Shown: positions 20,610 through 28,885 of the stretch, one piece after another | Layout: each line of letters starts with the position of its first letter | How positions within the stretch are numbered: the first letter of the stretch is position 1 | Assembly (NCBI RefSeq): GCF_026870155.1 | Contig: NZ_CP113975.1 | Location: 1,674,001 to 1,738,000, forward strand | Direction: 5' to 3' | DNA: 64,000 nt | From: Flavobacterium marginilacus | GTDB lineage: Bacteria > Bacteroidota > Bacteroidia > Flavobacteriales > Flavobacteriaceae | Program-made: the position numbers and the translations under genes | The notes under the pieces: generated by a model | The model's database searches: none | Seen by the model: only the letters and a program-made list of their open reading frames with translations | Told to the model about the DNA's origin: nothing

Positions 20610-21416
20610 ATGTACAATTTATTAAAAGGTAAAAGAGGAATCATTTTTGGTGCTTTGGATGAAAATTCAATCGCTTGGAAAACAGCAGAACGCATTCATG
20701 ATGAAGGAGGTATTTTTGTTTTGACAAATGCTCCAGCTGCAATGCGGTTGGGAACTATCGATGTGCTGGGAGACAAAATAGGTTGTCAGATTATACCTTG
20801 CGATGCAGCATCTGTTCAAGATTTGGAAATTTTGGTCGATAAGGCAGTTGAAATTTTAGGCGGTAAAATAGATTTTGTACTGCATTCTATAGGGATGTCT
20901 GTTAATGTTCGAAAAGGAAATCATTATACAAATCAGAATTATGAATTTACAGAAAAAGGCTGGAATGTTTCAGCGGTTTCTTTTCATAAACTAATGCAGG
21001 TTTTGTATAAAAAAGATGCTATGAATGAGTGGGGAAGCATCATTGCTTTGTCTTATATGGCTGCACAGCGCGTTTTTCCGGATTACAATGATATGGCTGA
21101 TAATAAAGCATTTTTAGAATCTGTTGCCAGAAGTTTTGGGTATTTCTTTGGAAGAGATAAAAAAGTACGGGTAAATACTATTTCTCAGTCTCCTACAGCG
21201 ACTAGGGCAGGTCAGGGAGTTAAAGGATTTGGAGGTTTTATTGCATTTGCAGATAAAATGTCTCCTTTAGGCAATGCTACTGCTGCCGAGTGTGCAGATT
21301 ATATAGTAGTAATGTTTTCGGATTTGACCCGAAAAGTGACTTTACAAAATTTACTGCATGACGGCGGCTTCTCTAATATGGGGGTAAGTCAGGAAGTAAT
21401 GGAAATGTTTGAATAG
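20610..21416 (+). CDS. fabI: Enoyl-ACP reductase FabI (SDR type)
   Basis: Short-chain dehydrogenase that reduces enoyl-ACP with NADH in fatty acid synthesis. I start it at the ATG at 20610 (MYNLLKGKRGIIFG), giving 268 aa. An apparent GTG start at 20580 lies inside the hairpin and adds ten unlikely residues. The cofactor loop is GALDENSIAW. The catalytic pair is Tyr159-x6-Lys166 (YNDMADNK), the FabI spacing, with the upstream SYMAAQR Tyr149. The C-terminal GGFSNMGV matches FabI. It lies directly after fabV, so this locus codes two non-homologous isozymes. Confidence 0.93.
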   Translation: MYNLLKGKRGIIFGALDENSIAWKTAERIHDEGGIFVLTNAPAAMRLGTIDVLGDKIGCQIIPCDAASVQDLEILVDKAVEILGGKIDFVLHSIGMSVNVRKGNHYTNQNYEFTEKGWNVSAVSFHKLMQVLYKKDAMNEWGSIIALSYMAAQRVFPDYNDMADNKAFLESVARSFGYFFGRDKKVRVNTISQSPTATRAGQGVKGFGGFIAFADKMSPLGNATAAECADYIVVMFSDLTRKVTLQNLLHDGGFSNMGVSQEVMEMFE

Positions 21417-21440
21417 TCTAAAGAAGACGTTTGTTATATA

Positions 21441-21469
21441 AAACCATCATTTTTTATGATGGTTTTTTT
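21441..21469 (+). terminator. Terminator of fabI
   Basis: CCATCAT (21444-21450) pairs with ATGATGG (21456-21462) around a five-T loop, followed by a run of seven T. Confidence 0.85.
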
Positions 21470-21525
21470 ATTTAGAAAGAAGTACCTTTGCCGAAATTTA
21501 ATAAAAAAAATAACTCACTACTATT

Positions 21526-22524
21526 ATGTTGTTTTCATTGATCATTCCTGTTTATAATCGTCCTGATGAAGTTGATGAATTATTAGAAAGTTTAGCAAAA
21601 TCAACTTATGATCAAATATTCGAAATTGTACTAATCGAGGATGGTTCTACAATCCGATGTCAGGATGTGGCTCAAAAATATGGTGACAAACTTGATATTT
21701 CCTATTACTATAAAGAAAATTCAGGCCCAGGGGATTCCAGAAATTACGGAATGGAGAAGGCGAGGGGAGACTATTTTTTAATTTTTGACTCCGATTGCAT
21801 TATTCCAAGTAATTATCTGAATGAAGTTGAAAAAGCTCTGCAGGAAGATTATGTGGATTGTTTTGGCGGTCCCGATAAAGCGTTAGACAGTTTTTCAGAT
21901 ATCCAAAAAGCTATTAATTTCACGATGACTTCTTTTTTAACCACAGGAGGTATCAGAGGAGGTTCTGAAAAAATCGGAAAGTTTCAGCCAAGGAGTTTTA
22001 ATATGGGGTTATCTAATAAAGCATTCAAAGCTTCCGGCGGTTTCGGGAATATTCATCCCGGCGAAGATCCTGATTTGTCTATCCGCTTATGGGAAATGGG
22101 TTATGAAACAAGACTTTTTGCAAATGCATTCGTATATCATAAGAGAAGAATCGATTGGGATAAATTTACTGTTCAGGTAAGTAAATTTGGTAAAGCCCGA
22201 CCAATACTCAATAGTTGGTATCCTCAATACAATAAATTAACTTTTTTCTTTCCAACGTTTTTTATAATAGGATTTTTTGTATCTTTAATACTGTTGGTTT
22301 TTAATCAAGATATTCTTCTTAAAATTTATTTTTGTTATTTCTTGGCATTGTTTTTGTTATCTTCTATACAGAATAAGAGTATTAAAATAGGTTATTTGTC
22401 GTTAATTGCAGTTTGGAAACAGTTTTATGGTTACGGACTTGGTTTTTTAAAATCGTATATTAAAGTTATTATATTAAAGCAAGATCCGAAAACAGCTTTT
22501 CCTGAATTGTTTTTTAAAGTATAG
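21526..22524 (+). CDS. Family 2 glycosyltransferase, membrane-anchored
   Basis: Transfers a sugar from a nucleotide sugar, probably at the inner membrane. It is 332 aa. The GT2 fold starts LFSLIIPVYNRPDEVDEL. The metal-binding DSD is at residues 88-90. The acceptor-side segment GEDPDLSIRLWEMG is typical. Two or three hydrophobic segments follow residue ~240 (FFFPTFFIIGFFVSLILLVF and next). No polysaccharide cluster is nearby, so the product is unknown. A TACCTTTG at 21483-21490 may be its -7 element. coaE starts 1 bp after its stop. Confidence 0.85.
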   Translation: MLFSLIIPVYNRPDEVDELLESLAKSTYDQIFEIVLIEDGSTIRCQDVAQKYGDKLDISYYYKENSGPGDSRNYGMEKARGDYFLIFDSDCIIPSNYLNEVEKALQEDYVDCFGGPDKALDSFSDIQKAINFTMTSFLTTGGIRGGSEKIGKFQPRSFNMGLSNKAFKASGGFGNIHPGEDPDLSIRLWEMGYETRLFANAFVYHKRRIDWDKFTVQVSKFGKARPILNSWYPQYNKLTFFFPTFFIIGFFVSLILLVFNQDILLKIYFCYFLALFLLSSIQNKSIKIGYLSLIAVWKQFYGYGLGFLKSYIKVIILKQDPKTAFPELFFKV

Positions 22525-22525
22525 C

Positions 22526-23122
22526 ATGGTAAAGATAATTGGTTTGACAGGAGGTATTGGAAGCGGAAAAACTACCGTTGCCAATGAGTTTGCTTCACAT
22601 GGAATACCAGTTTACATAACAGATCAGGAAGCAAAAAAAATAATGCAGTCGGATACTGTTTTAAATCAGGTTCGGGCAGAATTTGGAGATGCTGTTTTTG
22701 AGAACGGCCTGCTGATTAGAGAAAGATTATCTGAAATTGTTTTTAATGATTCTGATCGTTTAGCAAAACTTAACAGCATAGTTCATCCCGCCGTTAGGCA
22801 GCATTTTAAGCAATGGACATTTGAACATCAGAATGAACCGTTTATTATTTATGAGAGTGCAATTTTATTTGAAAGCGGCAGTTATAAAGAGTGTGATTTC
22901 ATTATAAATGTAGTTGCCCCTCTAGAAATTAGGATTAAAAGAGTTATTGCCAGAGATAAAACTACACGCGAAAAAGTTTTAGAAAGGATAAAAAATCAGT
23001 GGAACGATGAAGAAAAATCATCAAAAAGTGATTTTATTATTGAAAACACCAGTATCGAGGCATTAAAGTTAGAAATTGTTAAAATTCTTAAATTTTTAAG
23101 AATTAAACAAACGAACTCTTAA
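22526..23122 (+). CDS. coaE: Dephospho-CoA kinase
   Basis: Last step of coenzyme A synthesis: phosphorylates dephospho-CoA at the ribose 3' position. It is 198 aa. The P-loop GGIGSGKT spans residues 9-16. Other CoaE features are YITDQEAKKIMQ, LNSIVHPAV and IYESAILFESGSY, then the lid region around RVIARDKTTREKVLERI. It starts 1 bp after the glycosyltransferase stop, so the two genes are one operon. Confidence 0.95.
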   Translation: MVKIIGLTGGIGSGKTTVANEFASHGIPVYITDQEAKKIMQSDTVLNQVRAEFGDAVFENGLLIRERLSEIVFNDSDRLAKLNSIVHPAVRQHFKQWTFEHQNEPFIIYESAILFESGSYKECDFIINVVAPLEIRIKRVIARDKTTREKVLERIKNQWNDEEKSSKSDFIIENTSIEALKLEIVKILKFLRIKQTNS

Positions 23123-23181
23123 ATGTTAATCTTTGGTTAATGCATTATTTAGTATATTGTTAAAATATTAATTTTGCTTGA

Positions 23182-24768
23182 ATGAATAAACTGTTTTTTA
23201 GATTGCTTGTAATGCTAATGAGTCTTTCCCTGATCGGGATAATTCTTGTGCAGGTGTATTGGTTTAATACCTCATTTCGAAATAATGATGAACAATTTAA
23301 ATTCCATGTTAAACAGGTTTTAGGGAATGTCGCTCAAAAATTGGAGCAGCATGAACTCTATAGCTTTTATAATAAAATCAATAAAAAGATAGACAGTACA
23401 GGAATTGCGCCGAAAGAGGAGGATTTAATGGAGTTTTATTATGTTCAAAAAAATCCAAAAACAAATCAGACTATAGTATATTCTAATAACGTTAAATCAA
23501 AACAGTATAATATTACTTTACCCTCATTTGATAAAAAATTTGATAATAACAATAAATTTAAAAGCTTTAGTTCTAGTAGAATAACAGAGGTTTACAATAA
23601 CAGTTCCATTGATAATTCTGCAGTTAATCAAAGTTTGGTTCCTGATGTTAAAAGTGTAAAGGTTGGGAATTTAGGCATTTTAGATAAATTTATTTTCGAA
23701 ATTTCAAATAAGGATATTTTATCAGCGATGCCTCTTGAAGACAGGGTAACTAATGAGGAACTTGATAAATTAATCAGAAAGGAATTAGAAGAATATGGTG
23801 TAAAAACCAAATTTGAGTTTGGAATTTTAAGCAATGGAATAGTTACCAAAATAAAATCGGATAATTTTGTCTACGATAAAGCTATAACTTATTCTATACC
23901 AGTATTTACTGATAATGAAGGGAATGAAAAATATAAATTATATGTATCGTTTCCGCACAAAAAGAAGTTCCTGCTGTCACAATTGGTAAGTATTACAATA
24001 TTGTCTATAATTTTTACTTTAATCATTATTATTGCTTATACATCAGCTTTAAATCAGTTAATACGTCAAAGACAGATTTCTGAAATCAAAAATGATTTCA
24101 TTAATAATATGACGCATGAATTTAAAACACCAATTGCAACGATAAATTTAGCTTTGGATGCTATCCGAAATCCTAAAATTATTGAAGACAAAGACAAAGT
24201 GTTTAAGTATCTGGAAATGATCAGGGACGAAAATAAACGGATGCATGCCCAAGTAGAAAATGTATTAAGGATTTCAAAATTAGAGAAGAAAGAACTGAAT
24301 ATTATTAAAGAATCCAGTGATATAGAAGAAGTAATTAATGATGCTATTGAGCATGTGAATTTAATTCTGGAAGACAGAGAAGGTACAGTTACAACTCATT
24401 TTGGAGCCATCAGAAAAATAGTTTTATTGAATGATGTCCATTTTACGAATGTAATAGTTAATGTTCTGGAAAATGCAATAAAGTATACCCCTGAGATACC
24501 TAAAATTGATATTTATACGGAGAATATTAAAGATATGGTTCTAATTAAAATAAAAGATAATGGTGTTGGTATGAGTAAAATTGCTCAAAAAAGAATTTTT
24601 GAAAAATTTTACAGAGAACATACAGGGGATATTCATAATGTAAAAGGCCACGGTTTAGGTCTGGCTTATGTAAAAAGAATTGTAGACGACCATAATGGTC
24701 AAATATATGTAGAGAGTGAAAAGGGAAAAGGAAGTACCTTCATTATAAAATTACCTTTAATAAATTAG
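23182..24768 (+). CDS. Membrane sensor histidine kinase
   Basis: Sensor kinase of the two-component class, 528 aa. One membrane helix (about 7-28) and a second (about 266-290) bracket a ~235-residue periplasmic domain without recognisable fold. The HisKA box has phospho-acceptor His312 in MTHEFKTPIAT. ATPase boxes follow: N box NVLENAIKYTPE, G1 DNGVGMS and G2 KGHGLGLAYVK. The cognate regulator starts 3 bp later. The signal sensed is unknown. Confidence 0.93.
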   Translation: MNKLFFRLLVMLMSLSLIGIILVQVYWFNTSFRNNDEQFKFHVKQVLGNVAQKLEQHELYSFYNKINKKIDSTGIAPKEEDLMEFYYVQKNPKTNQTIVYSNNVKSKQYNITLPSFDKKFDNNNKFKSFSSSRITEVYNNSSIDNSAVNQSLVPDVKSVKVGNLGILDKFIFEISNKDILSAMPLEDRVTNEELDKLIRKELEEYGVKTKFEFGILSNGIVTKIKSDNFVYDKAITYSIPVFTDNEGNEKYKLYVSFPHKKKFLLSQLVSITILSIIFTLIIIIAYTSALNQLIRQRQISEIKNDFINNMTHEFKTPIATINLALDAIRNPKIIEDKDKVFKYLEMIRDENKRMHAQVENVLRISKLEKKELNIIKESSDIEEVINDAIEHVNLILEDREGTVTTHFGAIRKIVLLNDVHFTNVIVNVLENAIKYTPEIPKIDIYTENIKDMVLIKIKDNGVGMSKIAQKRIFEKFYREHTGDIHNVKGHGLGLAYVKRIVDDHNGQIYVESEKGKGSTFIIKLPLIN

Positions 24769-24771
24769 AGT

Positions 24772-25479
24772 ATGGAAAACACAAATAAAAAAATACTATT
24801 AGTAGAAGATGACCTAAATTTTGGTGCAGTTCTAAAAGACTATTTAATGCTGAATGATTTTGAAGTTGTTTTGGCTAAAAATGGTATGGAAGGATTTGAA
24901 AAATTCAAAAAGGATACTTATGATTTATGCATCCTTGATGTGATGATGCCATACAAAGACGGTTATACTCTGGCAAAAGAGATAAGAGAAAAAAATAATG
25001 ATGTGCCTATTATTTTCCTTACAGCAAAATCTATGAAAGAGGATGTTTTAAAAGGATATAAAGCAGGAGCTGATGATTATTTGAATAAACCTTTTGATTC
25101 TGAAGTTTTGTTGATGAAAATTAAAGCCATCATTCAAAGAAAAGCATCTGATGTGAAAACAGAAGTTGTTCAATTTGAGTTTAATGTTGGTAAATTTCAT
25201 TTAAATTCAAAACTTCGTTTCCTGACATTCAAAGATGAAGAGCCTATTAAATTATCTCCAAAAGAGAATGAACTGCTTAAAATGTTGATTCTCCATGAAA
25301 ATGATTTGATGCCAAGAGAGTTAGCGTTGACAAAAATATGGAGAGATGATAATTATTTTACTTCCAGAAGTATGGATGTTTATATCGCTAAACTAAGAAA
25401 GTATTTGAAACAAGACGAGGATGTTGAGATTTTAAACATTCACGGTGAAGGATTCAGATTAGTTGTAAAAGCTAAATAA
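24772..25479 (+). CDS. OmpR-type response regulator
   Basis: Partner of the upstream histidine kinase, 235 aa. The receiver domain has the acidic pair at 13-14, phospho-acceptor Asp56 in ILDVMMP and conserved Lys in LNKPFD. The C-terminal winged-helix domain has LSPKENELLKMLILHEND and RSMDVYIAKLRKYL with the terminal GEGFRLV. It lies 3 bp after the kinase gene. The regulated genes are not evident. Confidence 0.95.
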   Translation: MENTNKKILLVEDDLNFGAVLKDYLMLNDFEVVLAKNGMEGFEKFKKDTYDLCILDVMMPYKDGYTLAKEIREKNNDVPIIFLTAKSMKEDVLKGYKAGADDYLNKPFDSEVLLMKIKAIIQRKASDVKTEVVQFEFNVGKFHLNSKLRFLTFKDEEPIKLSPKENELLKMLILHENDLMPRELALTKIWRDDNYFTSRSMDVYIAKLRKYLKQDEDVEILNIHGEGFRLVVKAK

Positions 25480-25497
25480 TCCGATTTTTTATGAGAC

Positions 25498-25532
25498 AAA
25501 AAAGCTTCGAAATTATTCCGAAGCTTTTTTTT
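25498..25532. terminator. Bidirectional terminator
   Basis: AAAAAAGCTTCG (from 25498) and CGAAGCTTTTTTTT (from 25519) form an A-rich/T-rich stem between two convergent genes, the response regulator and the acyl-ACP thioesterase. Confidence 0.85.
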
Positions 25533-26272
25533 TATTTCCAATTGACTTGTAAAGCGTAGCAGGTTTTATCGTCTTTTGTAATGCTAAACACGACGTCGGT
25601 ATCATTTACACATTCGTGAATTATTACTTTGTCCTTGAGAGATAGTTCCTTTAAAAAGTTCATTTCAAAGCTTTTGATCTGTTGTGATAGTATTTTATTT
25701 TCATCAACAAGATCCAGGCACCATTCCAGGTATTTTACATTATTGGCGTGATTAACGATGTCTAAATCAGATAGAGAAACGGTTCTTTCAAAAATTTCTT
25801 CTTTTTCCTGCGGGAGGTTTATTTTTGAAAATCCCATTTCAGTAGCTTTTTTATCGGGAAATAATTCAAAATGTTCGTATGGCAAAGCCAAAGGTTCTGG
25901 TCTTCGGGCTTTGGTGTTGAAAACAGCCCAAAAGGTTTCAGAACCTATTATTTTTTTTCCGTTTACATACATTTCAAGCGCTCGTACAGAACGAGAATTC
26001 TCTAGAGAATTAATCCACGTTTTTACGGTTACAATGTCTCTCCATTTGGGTAATTCTGTGATTTCTACGCGCATTCTGCTTAGTACCCAGGCTTGATTGA
26101 ATTCCTGCATATCGGTAAAACTGATACCGCCCACTTCAGAATGAGCAGCTGCGGTTAACTGCAGTAAATTACATAAATCGGTGTATTTTAAATAGCCGTT
26201 TGGAGTGCATTGGGTAAAATTAATTTCCCAGTCTCTGCTGAGAATGGATGTGAAATTTTTATCTATTGGCAT
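25532..26272 (-). CDS. Acyl-ACP thioesterase
   Basis: Hydrolyses acyl-ACP to release free fatty acids; double hot-dog fold of the acyl-ACP thioesterase family (plant FatA/FatB relatives). It is 246 aa. The first domain shows GYLKYTDLCNLLQLTAAAHS and WVLSRMRVEI. The second domain carries the active-site segment DIVNHANNVKYLEWCLD, in which Asn, His and the later acidic residue match the family layout. It is monocistronic and convergent with the two-component operon. Chain-length preference cannot be read. Confidence 0.87.
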   Translation of the reverse strand: MPIDKNFTSILSRDWEINFTQCTPNGYLKYTDLCNLLQLTAAAHSEVGGISFTDMQEFNQAWVLSRMRVEITELPKWRDIVTVKTWINSLENSRSVRALEMYVNGKKIIGSETFWAVFNTKARRPEPLALPYEHFELFPDKKATEMGFSKINLPQEKEEIFERTVSLSDLDIVNHANNVKYLEWCLDLVDENKILSQQIKSFEMNFLKELSLKDKVIIHECVNDTDVVFSITKDDKTCYALQVNWK

Positions 26273-26397
26273 TTTATAAATATTTTGGCTTTATTCGGTA
26301 TGAAACCTTTAATATGTTTTAGGATTTGTTAAATAATTAATTTGTCTTCAACTTCTTATGAATAGGGTAGAAAGATGTTTTTAAAATCGTTAGTTTT

Positions 26398-27003
26398 TTA
26401 GTTGTTAATGAATTTTAATTTTATTCCAATATTTATTTGAAGCATTTTTGAATTATCATAAAAAGAAACAAATTCTGGAGCAGTATTAATATCATATTTT
26501 GAAGAAACATAACCGATTCCTGTAAAAGCTGAAATAATTTTATTTAATCTATAATCAAAATTAAAACCAATTCTAAAATCTGTCCCTGTTTGATGTCCAA
26601 AACTTCTATTTCCGTTTTTAAAATTTAAGTTTATGGAACCCAAACCTAAATATGGCTGTAAATATAATTCATTTGAAAGTTTGATTTCATAAGCCAATGT
26701 TCCATAAAAAGAATTATATCTGCTGCTTCCAACATTTCCAGTTTTGGAAAGGTCTGTTATAGAATAAAAGATATAATCATAACCCATTCCCAGTTTGAAA
26801 TGCTGAACTTGGAGAAAACTGAAATTGGTACCTAATCCTACGTTCGATTTATTAGCTTTTGCTAAATAATTGTCTCCAAAATTAAACGGAATTATGGCAT
26901 ATTGACTAAATTCTGGTTTAAAATTTACTAGAGCTTTAGTTTTTTTTTCTTGCCCATAAGATATTTTTAGACAAAATAAAATTAAGAGGATAGTGTATTT
27001 CAT
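26398..27003 (-). CDS. Outer-membrane beta-barrel protein
   Basis: Small predicted outer-membrane barrel of 201 aa. A signal peptide ends at YGQ (about residue 18). Alternating polar and aromatic strands follow (FKLGMGYDYIFYSI, SFYGTLAYEIKLS, LYLQPYLGLGSINLNF, DFRIGFNFDYRL) and the last strand ends MLQINIGIKLKF. Function is unknown. The start lies only 2 bp after the stop of the lipoprotein gene upstream of it on the minus strand, so the pair is an operon. Confidence 0.78.
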   Translation of the reverse strand: MKYTILLILFCLKISYGQEKKTKALVNFKPEFSQYAIIPFNFGDNYLAKANKSNVGLGTNFSFLQVQHFKLGMGYDYIFYSITDLSKTGNVGSSRYNSFYGTLAYEIKLSNELYLQPYLGLGSINLNFKNGNRSFGHQTGTDFRIGFNFDYRLNKIISAFTGIGYVSSKYDINTAPEFVSFYDNSKMLQINIGIKLKFINN

Positions 27004-27005
27004 AA

Positions 27006-27671
27006 TTAGTATGTAATTGTATAGGTTACAGCATCATTGTTTACTGGAATAGTAATACTATACGGAGTGGTCACAGCAGAATTTGAATAATCAATAATTG
27101 TATATTTTAAAATGATATTTTGATTTTTTATTACAGTAAAATTGGTGTTTGGATAATAATAATTTGGATTGTTTGGTTCTGGATTTAAATCAATATAAGA
27201 ATCGGTCTGTTTTCCTTCTATTTGAATGTCTTTTATTTGTTTGTTTTTTGAGGTGTTATTTAAAATTAATTTTAAATATGTAATCGATTTTGTTTTGTAT
27301 AATGTGATTTTATTTAAATCCAGTTTGTAGTTTTCAAAATTATTTCTTTTTGCAAAAAATTCTTTCGACTGAAATTCACTACTTTCATTGATTAAATTAT
27401 TGATAGCTATTGAAAAATTATAGTCTCCTTTCGGAGCAGGGAAAATCAGTGTGAAACTTCCGTTTTGGTCTGTATTACCATAAGAAACCAAATCGCTAGG
27501 AGCATAAGTGCCATCACCATATATCGTAATATCAATTTTTTTTTCAGGAATTGGAATTCCATTTTCATCAACAATTTTTCCTGTAACCACAATTTTTGTT
27601 TCTCCGTCGTACTGAATTTCACAAGAAGTTAGAAAAAAGAACAGGCAAAAAAACAATAGTATCTGCTTCAT
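27006..27671 (-). CDS. Lipoprotein with carboxypeptidase-regulatory-like domain
   Basis: Exported lipoprotein of 221 aa. The lipobox is FLTSC, with the acylated Cys near residue 17. An Ig-like carboxypeptidase-regulatory-like fold spans about residues 25-100 (VVTGKIVDENGIPIPEKKI and the later NTDQNGSFTLIF are the usual hallmarks). The remainder is a beta-rich domain of unknown type. It forms an operon with the downstream beta-barrel gene, so the pair may work together at the outer membrane. This is inference from context. Confidence 0.75.
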   Translation of the reverse strand: MKQILLFFCLFFFLTSCEIQYDGETKIVVTGKIVDENGIPIPEKKIDITIYGDGTYAPSDLVSYGNTDQNGSFTLIFPAPKGDYNFSIAINNLINESSEFQSKEFFAKRNNFENYKLDLNKITLYKTKSITYLKLILNNTSKNKQIKDIQIEGKQTDSYIDLNPEPNNPNYYYPNTNFTVIKNQNIILKYTIIDYSNSAVTTPYSITIPVNNDAVTYTITY

Positions 27672-27719
27672 ATTAAAGAAATTAAGTTTCTATAAATATA
27701 CAATTCTCTGCAAAAAAGT

Positions 27720-28637
27720 TTACATTTTTAATTTTAAATAATCAATAATAAATTTTATATCAGTCAAATAATTAAACCATTGGGTATTTTCTTTGCGTTT
27801 GAACCAAGTGAGCTGGCGTTTTGAAAACCGGCGGGTGTTTTTCTTGATTTCTTCAATGGCAAATGGCAGTGTAAAATCTCCGTCAAAGTAACTGAATAAT
27901 TCTCTATAACCTACCGTTTGTAATGCGTTTAATTCCTTGTTGGGATATAAAGTTTCGGCTTCCGCCAAAAGTCCTTCATTGATCATGATATCCACGCGCT
28001 GGTTTATTCTTTCGTAGATTACGTTTCTGTCGGCTTCCAAGCCAATGATGATTGGCGTAAAATTACGGTTGTTTTTCTTTTGGTTTAAAAATGATGAATA
28101 CGGTTTTCCTGTTCCAAGGCAGACTTCGACAAAGCGCATCATACGTTGCGGATTTTGTAAGGTCTGTGGATTTTCGGAAGTTATTTTTTGGAAATATTCA
28201 GGGTCAAGTATCTCTAACTGTTGCTGTAAATATTCGATTCCGAAATTTTCATAATTTAAATTTACTTTTTCACGAATAGCAGAATCTATGGACGGAAATT
28301 CATCAAAGCCTTTTAAAACAGCATCGACATACAATCCGGAACCTCCAACGAGGACTGCGTAATCATTGGTCTGAAATAGTTCTTCGATTTTTATAAGCGC
28401 TTCTTTTTCGAAATTACCTACGGTATAATTATCAAAAATCGATTTATTTTGAATGAAATGATGTGTTGCTGAAGCCAGTTCTTCGGGACTTGGTACGGCG
28501 GTTCCAATTGTCATTTCTCTGAAAAACTGCCGGCTGTCGCAGGAAATGATTTCGCAGTTAAAATGATTAGCCAACTGGATGCTCAAGGCTGTTTTTCCTA
28601 TGGCTGTTGGTCCGACTATGGTGATTAAATATTTCAT
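27720..28637 (-). CDS. miaA: tRNA dimethylallyltransferase
   Basis: Adds dimethylallyl to N6 of A37 in tRNAs that read codons starting with U. It is 305 aa. The P-loop GPTAIGKT spans residues 9-16. DSRQFFREMTIGTAVPS and GGSGLYVDAVLKGFDEFP are typical MiaA motifs; GYRELFSYFDG and RRFSKRQLTWFKR form the C-terminal tRNA-binding part. All appear intact. A MiaE-like hydroxylase that could act on the same nucleotide lies at 42980. Confidence 0.96.
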   Translation of the reverse strand: MKYLITIVGPTAIGKTALSIQLANHFNCEIISCDSRQFFREMTIGTAVPSPEELASATHHFIQNKSIFDNYTVGNFEKEALIKIEELFQTNDYAVLVGGSGLYVDAVLKGFDEFPSIDSAIREKVNLNYENFGIEYLQQQLEILDPEYFQKITSENPQTLQNPQRMMRFVEVCLGTGKPYSSFLNQKKNNRNFTPIIIGLEADRNVIYERINQRVDIMINEGLLAEAETLYPNKELNALQTVGYRELFSYFDGDFTLPFAIEEIKKNTRRFSKRQLTWFKRKENTQWFNYLTDIKFIIDYLKLKM

Positions 28638-28885
28638 TCGTTTTGTTGCAATCTTTGCATTTTCTTCTTTTAACTACTGCTCTCACTAGCCCAGATGGTA
28701 ATAGAAGCCCCGCAGTTATTACAGTTTGTTTTTCTTGGCATAAAAGAGCGACTCCTCACCCCCAGCCCGTCTCCAAAAGAGAGGGTAGCTCAAATACTCC
28801 TTTTATGTCTTGGAAAAACTACTGGAATAATGAGGAGCTGCAGTGTACAGCTGGATCAGCTGTCAATAAAATGGCTTAATTAATT
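28638..28885. other. Spacer with decayed repeat sequence, no gene
   Basis: The 248 bp between miaA and the exonuclease gene holds open frames of 78 and 62 codons with no recognisable product. A GCCCGTCTCC / GAGAGGG imperfect palindrome (about 28767-28785) and a nearby TAGCCCAGATGG-type stretch (about 28687-28698) look like worn copies of dispersed intergenic repeats. I interpret it as non-coding. Confidence 0.5.

Noticed and set aside
28643-28879. 78-codon open frame between miaA and the exonuclease gene
   Set aside because: The translation has no protein-like pattern (no signal, domain or homology cue) and the DNA contains worn dispersed-repeat motifs, so I treat it as non-coding.
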